The notes beneath the pieces are model-generated. The model ran no database searches, had not been told where the DNA came from, and saw only the letters and a list, made by a program, of their open reading frames with translations. Shown in pieces: positions 19,620 through 29,203 of a DNA stretch of 64,000 nt. The stretch is from Ascoidea rubescens DSM 1968 (taxonomy: Eukaryota; Ascomycota; Saccharomycetes; Ascoideales; Ascoideaceae). Position 1 is the first letter of the stretch. Every line of letters starts with the position of its first letter. The stretch lies in contig NW_017962920.1 in assembly GCF_001661345.1 (NCBI RefSeq), positions 248,001 to 312,000 of the forward strand, in the 5' to 3' direction. The position numbers and the translations under genes were made by a program.

Positions 19620-21449
19620 ATGAGCTATTCTCAGACAGATTCTTTGACTACGAAAGATAGTCCTAAAGCTCAGATACCAACTAAATCATCTTTTTCAGAT
19701 TCAGAATTTGACCAAGAAAGCAATGATAATGACTTCATTAATTATCTAAATTCGTCAAATTTCGCAAACAATAACGATACAATCACCAGACAGTTAACTT
19801 TAGAAGAAATTGGAAATGAAGTCAAGTTAGAAAGAACAAAAAGTCTCGCCATAACCCCATCTGAGGGCTATCTAAATGAATTAAGAAATGTAACTTCACA
19901 TTTTTCAAAATTACATTCTCATAAAGACGAAAGTCATTATGAGAATGAAGAAGACCCTAAACTTATTGATCCAAGCACTTTAGATTGGGAAGGTGCTGAT
20001 GATCCTGATAATCCAAATAATTGGCCAAGCTGGAAAAAATGGTACTCCACTATGACTGTAGCCTGTATCTGTCTTGTTGTCACTTTTGGTTCATCTTTAT
20101 TTGTTTGTGGTGTTCCCGAATTGATGGTAGAGTTGAATATATCCCAAGAGCTTTGTTTGGCAGGTTTAACTTTTTATTTGATAGGTTTAGCTTTTGGCCC
20201 AATTCTAGCTGCTCCAATCTCAGAACTATTTGGTAGAAAAATCGTTTATCTTTTCTCTTTACCAATGTCAATGCTATTCACCATGGGTGTCGGTTTATCA
20301 AACAATATTCAGTCGATATTAGTTCTAAGGTTCTTTTCAGGGTTCTTTTCATCTCCAGCCATGGCTGTTGCAGGTGGTACTATTTGTGATATCTGGGAAG
20401 TTCAAATGCAAGGTGTAGCAATGGGAACATTTTGTTTGGCTCCATTTCTAGGTCCTGTTTTGGGCCCTGTCATTGGTGGCTTTGTAGCAGAGAAAAAAGG
20501 TTGGAAATGGACTCTATGGGTAAACTTAATGGCTGCAGGCTTAATCTTAATTCCAGTTATTCTGCTACCTGAATCCTATAAACCAATCTTATTGAAAAAA
20601 AGAGCTAAAAAAAGAGGTTATATTTTAAAAAAACCCGATGTCACTTTAGGTCAATTTCTAAAAATTATAATCGGTGTTTGTTTAGTAAAACCAATTCAAA
20701 TGCTATTTGTTGAACCAATCGTCATGGTTTTCTCAATATATATTGCATTTGTATTTTCCGTTCTCTTTGGTTTCTTTGAAGCTTTCCCCATCATTTACAG
20801 GGGAGTTTATCAAATGAGTTTCGGTGTCTCAGGTTTAGCCTTTCTTGGTATAGGAATAGGTTTAGGTTTAGGAACTGTTTATTTCATTTATGTTGACAGA
20901 TTTGTCTATTGGAAAAAAAATCCTGATGGAACAAGAGGCCAATTTGATGAAAATGGAAATCCTGTTTTTCCAGAACCTGAAAGCAGATTGGACCTCTGTA
21001 AAGTTGGTGCAATCATTTTGCCTCCTTCTTTATTTTGGTTAGGCTGGACTGCAAGAGAATCCGTTCATTATATGGTATCAATAGCTGCTGGTCTACCATT
21101 TGGCTTTTCAATGATTTTAATTTTTTTCTCAAATATTTCTTATTTCGCCCTATCCTATCCCCCATTATCCGTTGCCTCGGCTTTAGCTGCAAACAATCTT
21201 CTCAGATATTCTCTTGCTTCGGTTTTCCCTTTATTCACTGTTCAAATGTATGATAAATTGGGCATTGACTGGGCTTCATCACTATTTGGTTTCATTGCTT
21301 TATTAATGTTACCGGTTCCATGGGTTTTCGCTAAATGGGGACCAAATTTAAGAAAAACCTCCAGATTCGGTTATGCTGCTATGGTTCAAAAGAAACACGA
21401 TGAAGAAATGCAAATTAATAAAAATGAACAAGAAGAAAATGAAAAATAA
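19620..21449 (+). CDS. MFS multidrug/polyamine transporter, DHA1 family
   Basis: A 609-residue transporter. A cytosolic N-terminus of about 135 residues ends in the family motif DWEGADDPDNPNNWP..KKW, then 12 predicted membrane segments follow. Motif A reads PISELFGRKIVYL, and the antiporter motif C is in APFLGPVLGPVIGGF. The loop between segments 6 and 7 holds LPESYKPILLKKRAKKRG, typical of the Yhk8/Tpo/Flu1-like DHA1 group. Family knowledge: these plasma-membrane proton antiporters export drugs, polyamines or organic acids. The substrate cannot be read from sequence; Yhk8-like and Tpo-like are the closest impressions. The start ATG is the first in frame and the upstream region has a TATA box and a CGG-rich block. 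It stands alone, with BNA6 downstream on the same strand. Confidence 0.85.
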   Translation: MSYSQTDSLTTKDSPKAQIPTKSSFSDSEFDQESNDNDFINYLNSSNFANNNDTITRQLTLEEIGNEVKLERTKSLAITPSEGYLNELRNVTSHFSKLHSHKDESHYENEEDPKLIDPSTLDWEGADDPDNPNNWPSWKKWYSTMTVACICLVVTFGSSLFVCGVPELMVELNISQELCLAGLTFYLIGLAFGPILAAPISELFGRKIVYLFSLPMSMLFTMGVGLSNNIQSILVLRFFSGFFSSPAMAVAGGTICDIWEVQMQGVAMGTFCLAPFLGPVLGPVIGGFVAEKKGWKWTLWVNLMAAGLILIPVILLPESYKPILLKKRAKKRGYILKKPDVTLGQFLKIIIGVCLVKPIQMLFVEPIVMVFSIYIAFVFSVLFGFFEAFPIIYRGVYQMSFGVSGLAFLGIGIGLGLGTVYFIYVDRFVYWKKNPDGTRGQFDENGNPVFPEPESRLDLCKVGAIILPPSLFWLGWTARESVHYMVSIAAGLPFGFSMILIFFSNISYFALSYPPLSVASALAANNLLRYSLASVFPLFTVQMYDKLGIDWASSLFGFIALLMLPVPWVFAKWGPNLRKTSRFGYAAMVQKKHDEEMQINKNEQEENEK

Positions 21450-21884
21450 TAATAAAAGTGACACTTTTCCCACTACTATCACCACCTTTTAGAAGGCCTT
21501 TATTTATGACTTTAGAACCACTTGATAATATTATCCTAACATAACCTTTTATATTATATCTTCAGCTTTTCATTTCTTCTTCTATCCTTTTCCTAATAAC
21601 ATTCATTTCATAATCGCAATATATATTCTCTGACTATTCATATTCTCTGGCTATTCATCAATTAACGCTGTAGCAAAATCCAATGAAAACGTTTCCTCCT
21701 TCCAAGCCGGATCCCCGTAATTAAACGATCACACGTGACTTAAACCAATTCCGATTTAGAACCAACCTTATTTGACGAGAAATCCCAAAACTCGACTTTT
21801 CTCACCTTGTGGAGACAATATTAGAAAGCCTTATTGTTTCAAAGTGGGCAATATTGGAAACAGAATTTGATATTCGATATAAAA
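21450..21884. promoter_or_regulatory. Intergenic: BNA6 promoter
   Basis: 435 bp. An E-box CACGTGAC occurs at 21732-21739, about 150 bp upstream of the BNA6 start (a Cbf1 or other bHLH site). No gene was seen. Confidence 0.45.
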
Positions 21885-22781
21885 ATGAGTCTCGATCCAC
21901 TGCATTTATTACCAATCAATGGGAAATGGAAACAGGACATCACTGACTGGTTGTCTGAGGATGTAGCAAGTTTCGATTATGGTGGTTATGTTGTTGGTGA
22001 AGCTTTGACCGATGCCACTTTATATTGTAAACAAAATGCTTTGATTAGTGGTTTACCCTTTGTTAAAGAGGTCTTCAATCAATGTGGAATCCAAAATATC
22101 AAGTGGTATTATAAAGATGGTGATTATATAAATTTAAACAAAGAAGGAAAAGTTATAGTAGCTGAAATTCACGATACCCCAGTTAGAAATATTTTATTAG
22201 CTGAAAGATTATCTTTAAATATTTTGTCCAGGTGTTCGGGAATTGCTACAAAATCTTTTATAACCATCACAAAAGCAAGAGAATCGGGTTATAAAGGGAT
22301 CATTGCAGGGACAAGAAAAACTACTCCAGGTTTAAGACTATTGGAAAAATATTCCATGCTAGTTGGTGGATGTGATACTCATAGATATGATTTATCTTCT
22401 ATGATAATGTTAAAGGATAACCACATCTGGTCTTTTGGCTCAATTACCAAAGCTGTTCAAGCTGCTAAAAAAGCCGGTGGTTTTACTGTTAAAATTGAAG
22501 TTGAAGTTCAATCAGAGGAAGAAGCAAACGAAGCTATAGAAGCTGGTGCTGATGTTATTATGTTGGATAATTTTACCCCAAATGAATTAAAAATTGCTGC
22601 AACTAACATTAGGAATAAATGGAATAATGTATCTAATAAATCTTTCCTATTAGAATGTTCAGGTGGTTTAACTTTGGAAAATATTAAAGATTTTCTTTCC
22701 AATGAAATTGATATTTATTCTACCAGTTCAATTCATCAAGGTTGTGGGATTGTTGATTTTAGCTTAAAAGTTGTTAAATAG
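21885..22781 (+). CDS. BNA6: Nicotinate-nucleotide pyrophosphorylase (quinolinate phosphoribosyltransferase)
   Basis: A 298-residue enzyme that converts quinolinate and PRPP to nicotinate mononucleotide, CO2 and PPi, the entry of the kynurenine route into NAD. The whole family signature is present: [48 protein letters not shown], the PRPP/quinolinate-binding [36 protein letters not shown], the [10 protein letters not shown] strand and [11 protein letters not shown]. The C-terminus [15 protein letters not shown] fits. Length equals that of S. cerevisiae Bna6 within a few residues. The start is the ATG giving [10 protein letters not shown]; an upstream open extension of 17 codons begins with a non-ATG codon except for methionine-poor sequence and lacks homology. 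It converges with CTK2. Confidence 0.96.
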   Translation: MSLDPLHLLPINGKWKQDITDWLSEDVASFDYGGYVVGEALTDATLYCKQNALISGLPFVKEVFNQCGIQNIKWYYKDGDYINLNKEGKVIVAEIHDTPVRNILLAERLSLNILSRCSGIATKSFITITKARESGYKGIIAGTRKTTPGLRLLEKYSMLVGGCDTHRYDLSSMIMLKDNHIWSFGSITKAVQAAKKAGGFTVKIEVEVQSEEEANEAIEAGADVIMLDNFTPNELKIAATNIRNKWNNVSNKSFLLECSGGLTLENIKDFLSNEIDIYSTSSIHQGCGIVDFSLKVVK

Positions 22782-22920
22782 TTATTTATAATAAAATTAA
22801 TAATATATATAGACTTTTTTGTGTTTCATATTTGTTTTTTATATATTTTTCTTGATTACTTGATCTAATTTGTTTTTGTTTTAACTTTTTTTTAATTTTT
22901 GTTTTTTGTTTTTTTAACAC

Positions 22921-24087
22921 TCAATCTTCAATTTCATCAATAAACCTTTTTCTTCTATTGCCTAACATATATCTTGAAAATCCACTTGAATTTGAATAAT
23001 AATTATTAATTTGAAAATAATCGTCTTTTTGAACTAGTTTATCATCAGGTTCATCTAAACCTTTATAATCATCCAATGAAATTTTAAATTTCACCAACAT
23101 ATCATTTTCGGGATACTTAGCAATTAGTTGAGAGTAGTTATAATTATTGATATAAAAATCTAAAATATCATTTAATGCTTCAAATACAAATTTTTTATCA
23201 CAAGTGAAAAAAATCTCATCATCAAATTGCTCAAGTAAATTTTCATTTTTTTCAATAAATATTGCAATTATTAAACAGGCAATTGAAATACCAGTTGGAG
23301 GAACCTTTAGACTTATTTCTGTTAAAAACGAATCATAAACAATTATCCATGCCAAATATGTAATCTCATAATCAATCTCTAATTTTTTGGCAAACTTTAT
23401 TAAAAATTCTTGAACATGGCATCTTCTAAAATCAAATGATACTGTTTCTAGTATTTTCTTTTCATAATTTAACACCAATTTACGTTCTTGCTCAACAAAA
23501 TCCAATGATGTTGATCTATGGCATAAAGGGTTACCTGCCAATATTATATCTTTTGCTTTTTTTATTGTATCTTCATTTTTACATGCAAGTAATAAAGATG
23601 CATAACCAACTAGCTATATTTTAATAAAAAAAAACAAATGTTAGCAAATAATCAATAAATCCTGAAAAAAAACAAAAAATATAAAATAAAAAGACAAAAC
23701 CAAAAAACTTATACATACGTAATATTCATTCAATTCAAATTTGTTAAAAAGATAAAACTTTTGGAAATATTGCATTGCACTCTCTAATGTTCTTGTTGGT
23801 CTTTATAAAAAATTTATTAGTAAATTGTAATTGAATTATCATCTAAAAAAATTGAATTAAACATACAGTTTTAGATTGTTGCAAATTCCACTCAAGATAT
23901 TTAATATTTGAGAAGTTCTTTGTCTATAGTTTCGATAATCAGTTATGGTCTTTGATTGACAATATTTTATCTGCTTGGTGGTTAAAAATGGTCTTGATAA
24001 TTTAAGAGTTGAGTTATGTTCCGTTTTTTTAACATCAGCAGGCGATTTCGTTTTAGATTGAGGTGAGCTTGATGATGAAGTATCCAT
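22921..24087 (-). CDS. CTK2: CTDK-I cyclin subunit Ctk2, three exons
   Basis: Exon 1 is 23867-24087, exon 2 is 23719-23800 and exon 3 is 22921-23613; the spliced protein has 331 residues (S. cerevisiae Ctk2 has 323). Exon 1 has the family N-terminus SRPFLTTKQIKYCQ..TITDYRNYRQ. Exon 2 gives the cyclin helix PTRTLESAMQYFQKFYLFNKFE. Exon 3 gives LVGYASLLLACKNEDTIKKAKD followed by the second cyclin part (ILETVSFDFRRCHVQEFLIKF and ITYLAWIIVYDS). All junctions keep the frame. Family knowledge: Ctk2 is the cyclin of the Ctk1 kinase complex, which phosphorylates Ser2 of the RNA polymerase II C-terminal domain during elongation. Exon 3 alone would be a truncated cyclin. It converges with BNA6. Confidence 0.9.
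23614..23718 (-). other. CTK2 intron 2
   Basis: 105 nt. The donor is GTATGT, the branch site TGCTAAC, and the acceptor ATATAG. It falls between codons (after the Tyr-Tyr ending exon 2). Confidence 0.85.
23801..23866 (-). other. CTK2 intron 1 with an AAG acceptor
   Basis: 66 nt. The donor is GTATGT and the branch site TACTAAT, about 16 nt before the acceptor TAAAG. Reading-frame continuity (CT|A, Leu) and homology on both sides fix the junction, and no YAG lies at the right place. Confidence 0.8.
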
Positions 24088-24440
24088 TTTTAATTGAGAC
24101 TATATTTGTTCAAACGATTAATTATTTTGTGGTGGATTACTTGTGAATTGATGAGAAGAATTTCTTTCTTAGTTTTGAGTTTCTTTTTGCACACTTTATA
24201 TTTTGTATCTCGCATTATGCAGATTATGCAGGTTACCCGCAAATAACAAAGTTATCGTGTGCATTTATTTGTATCTTCTGTGCAAGATATTGAAATGCTT
24301 GATATAATTCCTAAGAAAAGCGGGTTTATTAATTTGAAATACCAAATTTAATCCATTATACGAGTGAAATAGTATTAATATACTGAAAATTAATGAAAAA
24401 AAGGTGTTTCAATTATAAATATTCTATAGGTTTATAAAAA
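24088..24440. promoter_or_regulatory. Intergenic: CTK2 promoter / CCT8 3' region
   Basis: 353 bp between two minus-strand genes. It holds the CTK2 upstream region and the end of CCT8. No clear element was recognised. Confidence 0.4.
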
Positions 24441-26240
24441 TTAATCAGCCATATCCCAATTACCAGGTTTTGGTTGCTGTGGCATTTGAGGACCACCAGC
24501 TCTTTTAGCGACAATGATTTGGTCAACAGACAATATGGTGTTAACAGCCTCAGTAGCTAGACTGATGGCATTTTTCTTTGAGCACAATAAATCGTAAATT
24601 CCATTTTCTCTGATATCTGTTATACCATCACCGTTTTCATTTTCAATATCAATACCATAAAACAACCCATCATCAGCTTCGTTATTATTTTCACTATCAT
24701 TTTCAGCTTGTTTCTTATTAGAGACAAGACTATGTTTTGCAAATAATTTTGGTAAAACTTCGGTTGTATTTAAACCTGCAGTGTCGGATAATACTCTTGG
24801 AATTATTTCGAAAGATTTAGCAAATTGTTTAATTGGCAATTGTAAAATGTCGGAGCTATTATCACCAAATTGATTTAATAAATGGTACAAATGGGTTTCA
24901 GTTGCACCAGCACCTGGACATAAATTCTGGTCTTTTGTCAAGCCCTTTATAGCGCTAATACCATCATCAATGGCCCTTTCAATGTCATCCAAGTTATTTT
25001 TAGTTGCTCCTCTAATTACAATAGTTGAAGTTAAGGAGGTATCATTTTCTTGTTGAAAGACAGTTACTCTATCACCACCGATTTCTTTTGTTTGAACAAT
25101 ATCTATAGTACCCATTTCTTCTGGCATTGGAGGGCCTAGTCTTGCTAAAGGAGTTGCACCGCAAACACGACAGATTCTCCTTAAATCGAATTTTGATGGA
25201 ACTCTTAATGCTAAAATGTTGTATCTGTTCAAGTAATGAAGAGGTAATTCGCCGATATTTTGATTTGCTATGATGACTTTGATACCTGTATTTGCAATTT
25301 GCTTTATAATTGAATCTAATTGATTTTCTTCACCCTTTGAAAAGTCCAACATTTCCTGAGCATTGTGGAGTAAAACAGTACCTTTAGTTTCAGTAGCTGA
25401 GATATCAATTGGACATGTAAAGACAGCCACCTTCGATTTATTTAAGATTGATTTGACATGACCTTCAGGTTCTCTGGGGAAAACCATACCTTTGATGGCG
25501 AAAGAGTTTAAAAGAGTTGAACCCATGATTTTGACTACTCTAATGCTATCGACATTGAAATTTTTAATGATGTATTCCTCTGCTTCTTCTTCTTCTTCTT
25601 CTTCTTCATCATCCTGATTCTCATTTTCATTTTTGTTATCGTTAATTGAATTCCGTCTTGGTAAAACGTTTAAAACTGAATCGATTATTAAGTTTGCTAA
25701 GAAATCTTCGGAACCGTATTGTTTTGATGCTACTACTGGTTTAATGATCTTTGTTAGTTGAGATTTGCTTAGGAAGTTTGTAATTTTATCAATTGATAAG
25801 ATTTGGTTAATTGATTCATCATTTAGGATGAAATTTTTAGCCTTGTTATAACCTTGGATGATTTCGATAGGTTTTAAACCAAGATTGATTAAATGCAAAG
25901 AATTTTTCAATAGTTCAGAGGCAAAATTTAATAGAAAGTTGGAGTTGTCTCCAAATTCGTCCTTTTGTTGTTGAGTTGCCATGATTAAGATTTTAACAAT
26001 TGGATGGACAACATCTAATTGGCCTAAAATAGTTGAACAGTCATTTGTTATGAATATGTTTTGGAGATGGTTTACTATGATTTTATTTTTACCACATGGA
26101 CCCATTGAAGTTAGTAAAATGTTTGTAATTTCATTAACAGCTTCAACATTTCTACCAACAGCGCCATCAGCAGAGGAATAAGATTTGTAACCGTTTTTAA
26201 AGAGACCGGCTGTTTGGTTAGCAGGAAGACGTAAAGACAT
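24441..26240 (-). CDS. CCT8: Chaperonin TRiC/CCT theta subunit
   Basis: A 599-residue group II chaperonin subunit (S. cerevisiae Cct8 has 568). The N-terminus MSLRLPANQTAGLFKNGYKS, the block TSMGPCGKNKIIVNHL, the apical part YFNVDSIRVVKIMG-like (here NFNVDSIRVVKIMGSTLLNS) and TKGTVLLHNAQEMLDFSKGEE, and the C-terminal block SVDQIIVAKRAGGPQ are diagnostic. Family knowledge: TRiC folds actin, tubulin and WD40 proteins in the cytosol. Oddities: the usual ATP-site motif GDGTN reads GDNSN, TAGLD reads TAGLN, and an Asn/Glu-rich insert with a Glu run (complement of about 25580-25612) occurs in the intermediate region. I start at MSLRLP, five residues inside the longest open frame, because it matches the family N-terminus. 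Confidence 0.96.
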   Translation of the reverse strand: MSLRLPANQTAGLFKNGYKSYSSADGAVGRNVEAVNEITNILLTSMGPCGKNKIIVNHLQNIFITNDCSTILGQLDVVHPIVKILIMATQQQKDEFGDNSNFLLNFASELLKNSLHLINLGLKPIEIIQGYNKAKNFILNDESINQILSIDKITNFLSKSQLTKIIKPVVASKQYGSEDFLANLIIDSVLNVLPRRNSINDNKNENENQDDEEEEEEEEAEEYIIKNFNVDSIRVVKIMGSTLLNSFAIKGMVFPREPEGHVKSILNKSKVAVFTCPIDISATETKGTVLLHNAQEMLDFSKGEENQLDSIIKQIANTGIKVIIANQNIGELPLHYLNRYNILALRVPSKFDLRRICRVCGATPLARLGPPMPEEMGTIDIVQTKEIGGDRVTVFQQENDTSLTSTIVIRGATKNNLDDIERAIDDGISAIKGLTKDQNLCPGAGATETHLYHLLNQFGDNSSDILQLPIKQFAKSFEIIPRVLSDTAGLNTTEVLPKLFAKHSLVSNKKQAENDSENNNEADDGLFYGIDIENENGDGITDIRENGIYDLLCSKKNAISLATEAVNTILSVDQIIVAKRAGGPQMPQQPKPGNWDMAD

Positions 26241-26596
26241 TTTGAAGCAATACAATTGAATGAGTTATAGATAATTATGAGTCAATGCTGAAGCCCGAGC
26301 GATGAATTATCTAATTATATTTTGAGATAGCCAAATATCAAGATTGTTTTCTTCTTCTGCTTATGTCGTTGTTATGAAAAGTGGCAGAAATTTTTTCAGT
26401 CTGCTTTTCAAAGAATGAGCACGTGTATAACGGAAGCCAACTGGATGGAAGAAGCTTGTTTTTGTGCTATAAATCAAAAGGATGCTGAATTAGGAAGTGT
26501 GTAGGATATTTAAGAGCGATGAGGATGGATATTTCTGAGTTTCTTTGTTTTCTCAAATTGAGCTGAAATTGAGCTGAAACTGAGTTGCTAATCAAA
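26241..26596. promoter_or_regulatory. Divergent promoter CCT8 / coiled-coil gene
   Basis: 356 bp with an E-box CACGTG at 26420-26425 in the middle and an imperfect direct repeat of TTGAGCTGAAA near 26557-26585. No gene was seen. Confidence 0.45.
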
Positions 26597-27226
26597 ATGA
26601 TACACAATAAATTTGAAGTTGCTAATCTCCATTTAAGAGTCGATATATTGGAAAGGCAGATTATGTTATACGAAAACAGACAGAGTGTGTTCAAGCATGA
26701 ATTAATCAGTGCTAAGCGTGAATTTCGAAACAGGAACGACACAGCTGGAGTTGTTGAAAATCTAAACCAGCGTACTTATGAGAGCTACTATGAAAAGGTT
26801 GCAGATGAGCTAAGGCAGTTGGAGGAGAGAACCATTAGAAGAAGCATAAACAGTCATATCAAGGACACCAACGAGAGCCGTCAGAAGATTGTTCCACTCA
26901 CTAACTTTGAGGGAGAATATCCTCCTTCTGGTATACTTCCTAGGACAGTTAGCGAGCTCAAGAGAATCTCGAACGACGACTTGAAAGAGGTTCTTTCGCA
27001 CTATCGATTGGTTCATTCACTTACCCCAGACCCGTACAACATGAGCACCGAAGATTTGTGCGACGTAATTGGCTGCATGACGGATCGTGAGCTGGACCGG
27101 CATTTCGTCATCATGGCCGACTACCTCGGAGTGAGGGTTAAGAGAAACGGGATATCCGACCGCAATCCAGATCCCGTTTGCGTTCCCGTGACCGACAGCG
27201 TGTCATCCATGGGTGTGGATCTCTAG
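26597..27226 (+). CDS. Coiled-coil protein of unknown function
   Basis: A 209-residue protein I do not recognise. Residues 1-45 form a probable coiled coil (NLHLRVDILERQIMLYENRQ), followed by a charged helix around residues 65-95. After a loop (PLTNFEGEYPPSGILPRTVS) comes a compact C-terminal helical region with VSELKRISNDDLKEVLSHY and MTDRELDRHFVIMADYLGV. The overall plan, coiled coil then P..T..E...., distantly recalls the Mrp8-like proteins of yeasts, but I cannot establish it. The ATG was chosen because the longer frame begins with TTG. Base composition changes along the gene: the first half is ordinary, the last 230 bp are GC-rich and run into a GC peak. A strong CCT8 gene lies divergently. 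Confidence 0.7.
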   Translation: MIHNKFEVANLHLRVDILERQIMLYENRQSVFKHELISAKREFRNRNDTAGVVENLNQRTYESYYEKVADELRQLEERTIRRSINSHIKDTNESRQKIVPLTNFEGEYPPSGILPRTVSELKRISNDDLKEVLSHYRLVHSLTPDPYNMSTEDLCDVIGCMTDRELDRHFVIMADYLGVRVKRNGISDRNPDPVCVPVTDSVSSMGVDL

Positions 27227-27662
27227 CGCTGCACCAGTGCAGCTGCGGCGTCTGCCGGGCCGTGGTTATCTTTGCAATCAGTGTCTGAAACATCGGGCGT
27301 AATTCCCAAAACGGCAGTTCTCAAAGCGGTCAATCTCCCCAGCCTTAGTAATTGTTAATAATCGTGCGTAATGGCTAAACGTCGCTCATAGGCCCGAGCT
27401 CTGCTCCCGAACACCGAAAACTGCCACAATAATCACAAACAGTGTGAAAAATCACTGAAATGGCTATTGCTTCAATGTCATTCGACGAATCGCCAACTTT
27501 GCTCTATTTAAACCTTTCTTTCGCCTGTGTGCTCTCGAATTTCTTTTTCATCGTCCATTATTGTAACATTGCATCCCTAATTATTCTATGTCAATTAGTT
27601 GCAACTCCTACAGATTTATCCTCAACACTTCTTCGATATATAAACCCTCGACTCTTTTACTC
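27227..27662. promoter_or_regulatory. Intergenic: GC peak and MCR1 promoter
   Basis: 436 bp. The first 200 bp are GC-rich with many CG dinucleotides; the rest is an ordinary promoter with TATATAAA at 27637-27644. That TATA is only about 20 bp before the chosen MCR1 ATG, so a more upstream element probably drives transcription. Confidence 0.45.
27228..27243. repeat. Perfect short inverted repeat just after a stop codon
   Basis: GCTGCAC-CA-GTGCAGC, two 7-bp arms around a 2-bp centre, starting two bases after the stop codon of the coiled-coil gene. It could form a cruciform or be a dimeric protein site. Bacterial-type termination is not expected in yeast. Confidence 0.6.
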
Positions 27663-28559
27663 ATGTCTGCTAAAAAGTTCCTTGTTCCCTCAATTATCGG
27701 TCTTTCTGCCATTGGTGGTTATTACTATTATTCCACTATTTTAAACAAACCCACCCCAAAAATGGCTGAAAAGTCCTGTTGTGCTCCAGCAATCAAAACC
27801 TTCACTGGTTCTGATGAGTGGATTGACTTGAATTTGAAAAACATTGAAACTTTATCACACGATACCAAAAGGTTTTCCTTTGACTTGCCTTCAAAGAATC
27901 ACATCTCTGGTTTAACAACCGCCTCATTGGTATTAGCAAAGGGCAATGGTGTTGTCAGACCTTACACTCCAGTTTCACCTGTTGATTTAAAAGGCGAAAT
28001 TGATTTTGTTATTAAAAAATACCCAGATTCAAAATTCGGTACTTATATCTTTGGTTTGAATCCAAATGATAAAGTCTCCTTCAAAGGCCCATTTCAAAAG
28101 TGGAAATTGGAAGAAAACCAATTCAACGAAATTACTTTGTTAGGCGGTGGTACTGGTATTACTCCATTATTCCAAATCTTGCAAGAAGTTACCTTAAATC
28201 CAAAGGATAAAACCAAGATCAACTTATTTTACGGTAATAAAACAGCCGGCGATATCTTATTGAAGGACAAAATTGATGAAATCGCAAAAGCTCATCCAGA
28301 TCAAGTTAAAGTCACTTACTTCTTGGATGATCTCTCAGACGTTGGTTCAGGTCCCCAATACCAAAAGGGTTTCATAACTGGTGATTACTTGAAAGAAAAT
28401 ATTCCCAAACCATCTAATGACCATCACATCTTTGTCTGTGGTCCTGATCCTTTATACAAAGCATTATCTGGTACTAAAAAATCGAAAACAGAACAAGGTG
28501 AAGTTACTGGTGCTCTAGCTGAACTTGGTTACACTAAAGATCACGTCTTTAAATTCTAA
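27663..28559 (+). CDS. MCR1: NADH-cytochrome b5 reductase, mitochondrial type (Mcr1)
   Basis: A 298-residue flavoprotein. The N-terminal membrane anchor (FLVPSIIGLSAIGGYYYYST) is followed by the FAD-binding domain with RPYTPVSPVD and FGLNPNDKVSFKGPF.KW, then the NADH-binding domain with LLGGGTGITPLFQIL, NLFYGNKTAGDILLKD and FVCGPDPLYKALSG. The end GYTKDHVFKF equals that of Mcr1. Family knowledge: it reduces cytochrome b5 with NADH and supports sterol synthesis and oxidative-stress defence; in yeast one gene gives an outer-membrane and an intermembrane-space form. I start at MSAKKF by homology; another ATG 75 bp upstream is in frame. An internal ATG in strong context (27762) follows the anchor. 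Confidence 0.93.
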   Translation: MSAKKFLVPSIIGLSAIGGYYYYSTILNKPTPKMAEKSCCAPAIKTFTGSDEWIDLNLKNIETLSHDTKRFSFDLPSKNHISGLTTASLVLAKGNGVVRPYTPVSPVDLKGEIDFVIKKYPDSKFGTYIFGLNPNDKVSFKGPFQKWKLEENQFNEITLLGGGTGITPLFQILQEVTLNPKDKTKINLFYGNKTAGDILLKDKIDEIAKAHPDQVKVTYFLDDLSDVGSGPQYQKGFITGDYLKENIPKPSNDHHIFVCGPDPLYKALSGTKKSKTEQGEVTGALAELGYTKDHVFKF

Positions 28560-28757
28560 ATCAAATCAAATCAAATCAAATCATTAAACTATTAAACCAT
28601 TAAACCATTGTATTGTTGCATCTATTTATAATCCCGGTATGATATAATCATTATATATTCATTATGTATTTCTTATATATCTCTTAGATATCCATTATAT
28701 ATTCATTATAAAGCAATTGTTATTGTAGCACTCAGTAAAATAACTTAATAAAATAAC
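28560..28757. other. Convergent spacer with (AAATC)n and ATTAAAC repeats
   Basis: 198 bp between MCR1 and RFA3 stop codons. It holds five AAATC units (about 28558-28580), ATTAAAC(C/T) repeats after it and ATATTCATTAT repeats near 28655-28710. Probably 3'-end signals only. Confidence 0.6.
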
Positions 28758-29081
28758 TTAGTAAAATAACTCGGGCAATTGATGGTTAAGTTTAACCAAC
28801 TCTCCAACTGCCTTCTCATTGATCGTATCCCCACACACTATACTGTCCAATGCTTGGATTTGTAAATCATCATTCACCTTTCCCGTTATTTCATAGTATT
28901 TATTGATCTCAAATTTCAAGTTATTTGGTATCTTGATTATAACGTTTCCATTATTATTCAAACTGTTCAACACACCAATGCTACTCGATTTAAATTCCTC
29001 AAATCGCCCAATAATTCGAACAATTTTTCCTTTAAAGCTGTTCAACAATTTCCCATCAATTCTTGGTATAGCCTCTGACAT
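28758..29081 (-). CDS. RFA3: Replication protein A, small subunit
   Basis: A 107-residue OB-fold protein. The N-terminus MSEAIPRIDGKLLNSFKGK resembles the MASETPRVD start of yeast Rfa3, followed by five-strand spacing typical of an OB fold (IVRIIGRFEEF, VIIKIPNNLKFEINKYYEITGKV, IQALDSIVCG) and a C-terminal helix used for trimer formation. Family knowledge: Rfa3 is the 14-kDa subunit of the single-strand DNA-binding complex RPA in replication, repair and recombination. The start at MSEAIP is chosen by homology; the longer frame adds ten residues without homology. The promoter has a joined MCB/SCB-like site. Confidence 0.85.
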   Translation of the reverse strand: MSEAIPRIDGKLLNSFKGKIVRIIGRFEEFKSSSIGVLNSLNNNGNVIIKIPNNLKFEINKYYEITGKVNDDLQIQALDSIVCGDTINEKAVGELVKLNHQLPELFY

Positions 29082-29203
29082 CTTGAAATAAATTACTATC
29101 ACCAATTGCAAACAATTACCACTGTAACAATATCTGATACAATATAACCAAGGTCAACATCAATATCGCCTTCAGCTTAGTAATAAAATCACACAAAATA
29201 AAA

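Noticed and set aside
27588-27662. MCR1 translation from the upstream in-frame ATG
   Set aside because: The added 25 residues contain the TATATAAA element and do not match the Mcr1 N-terminus; MSAKKF is the better start, though a longer form cannot be excluded.
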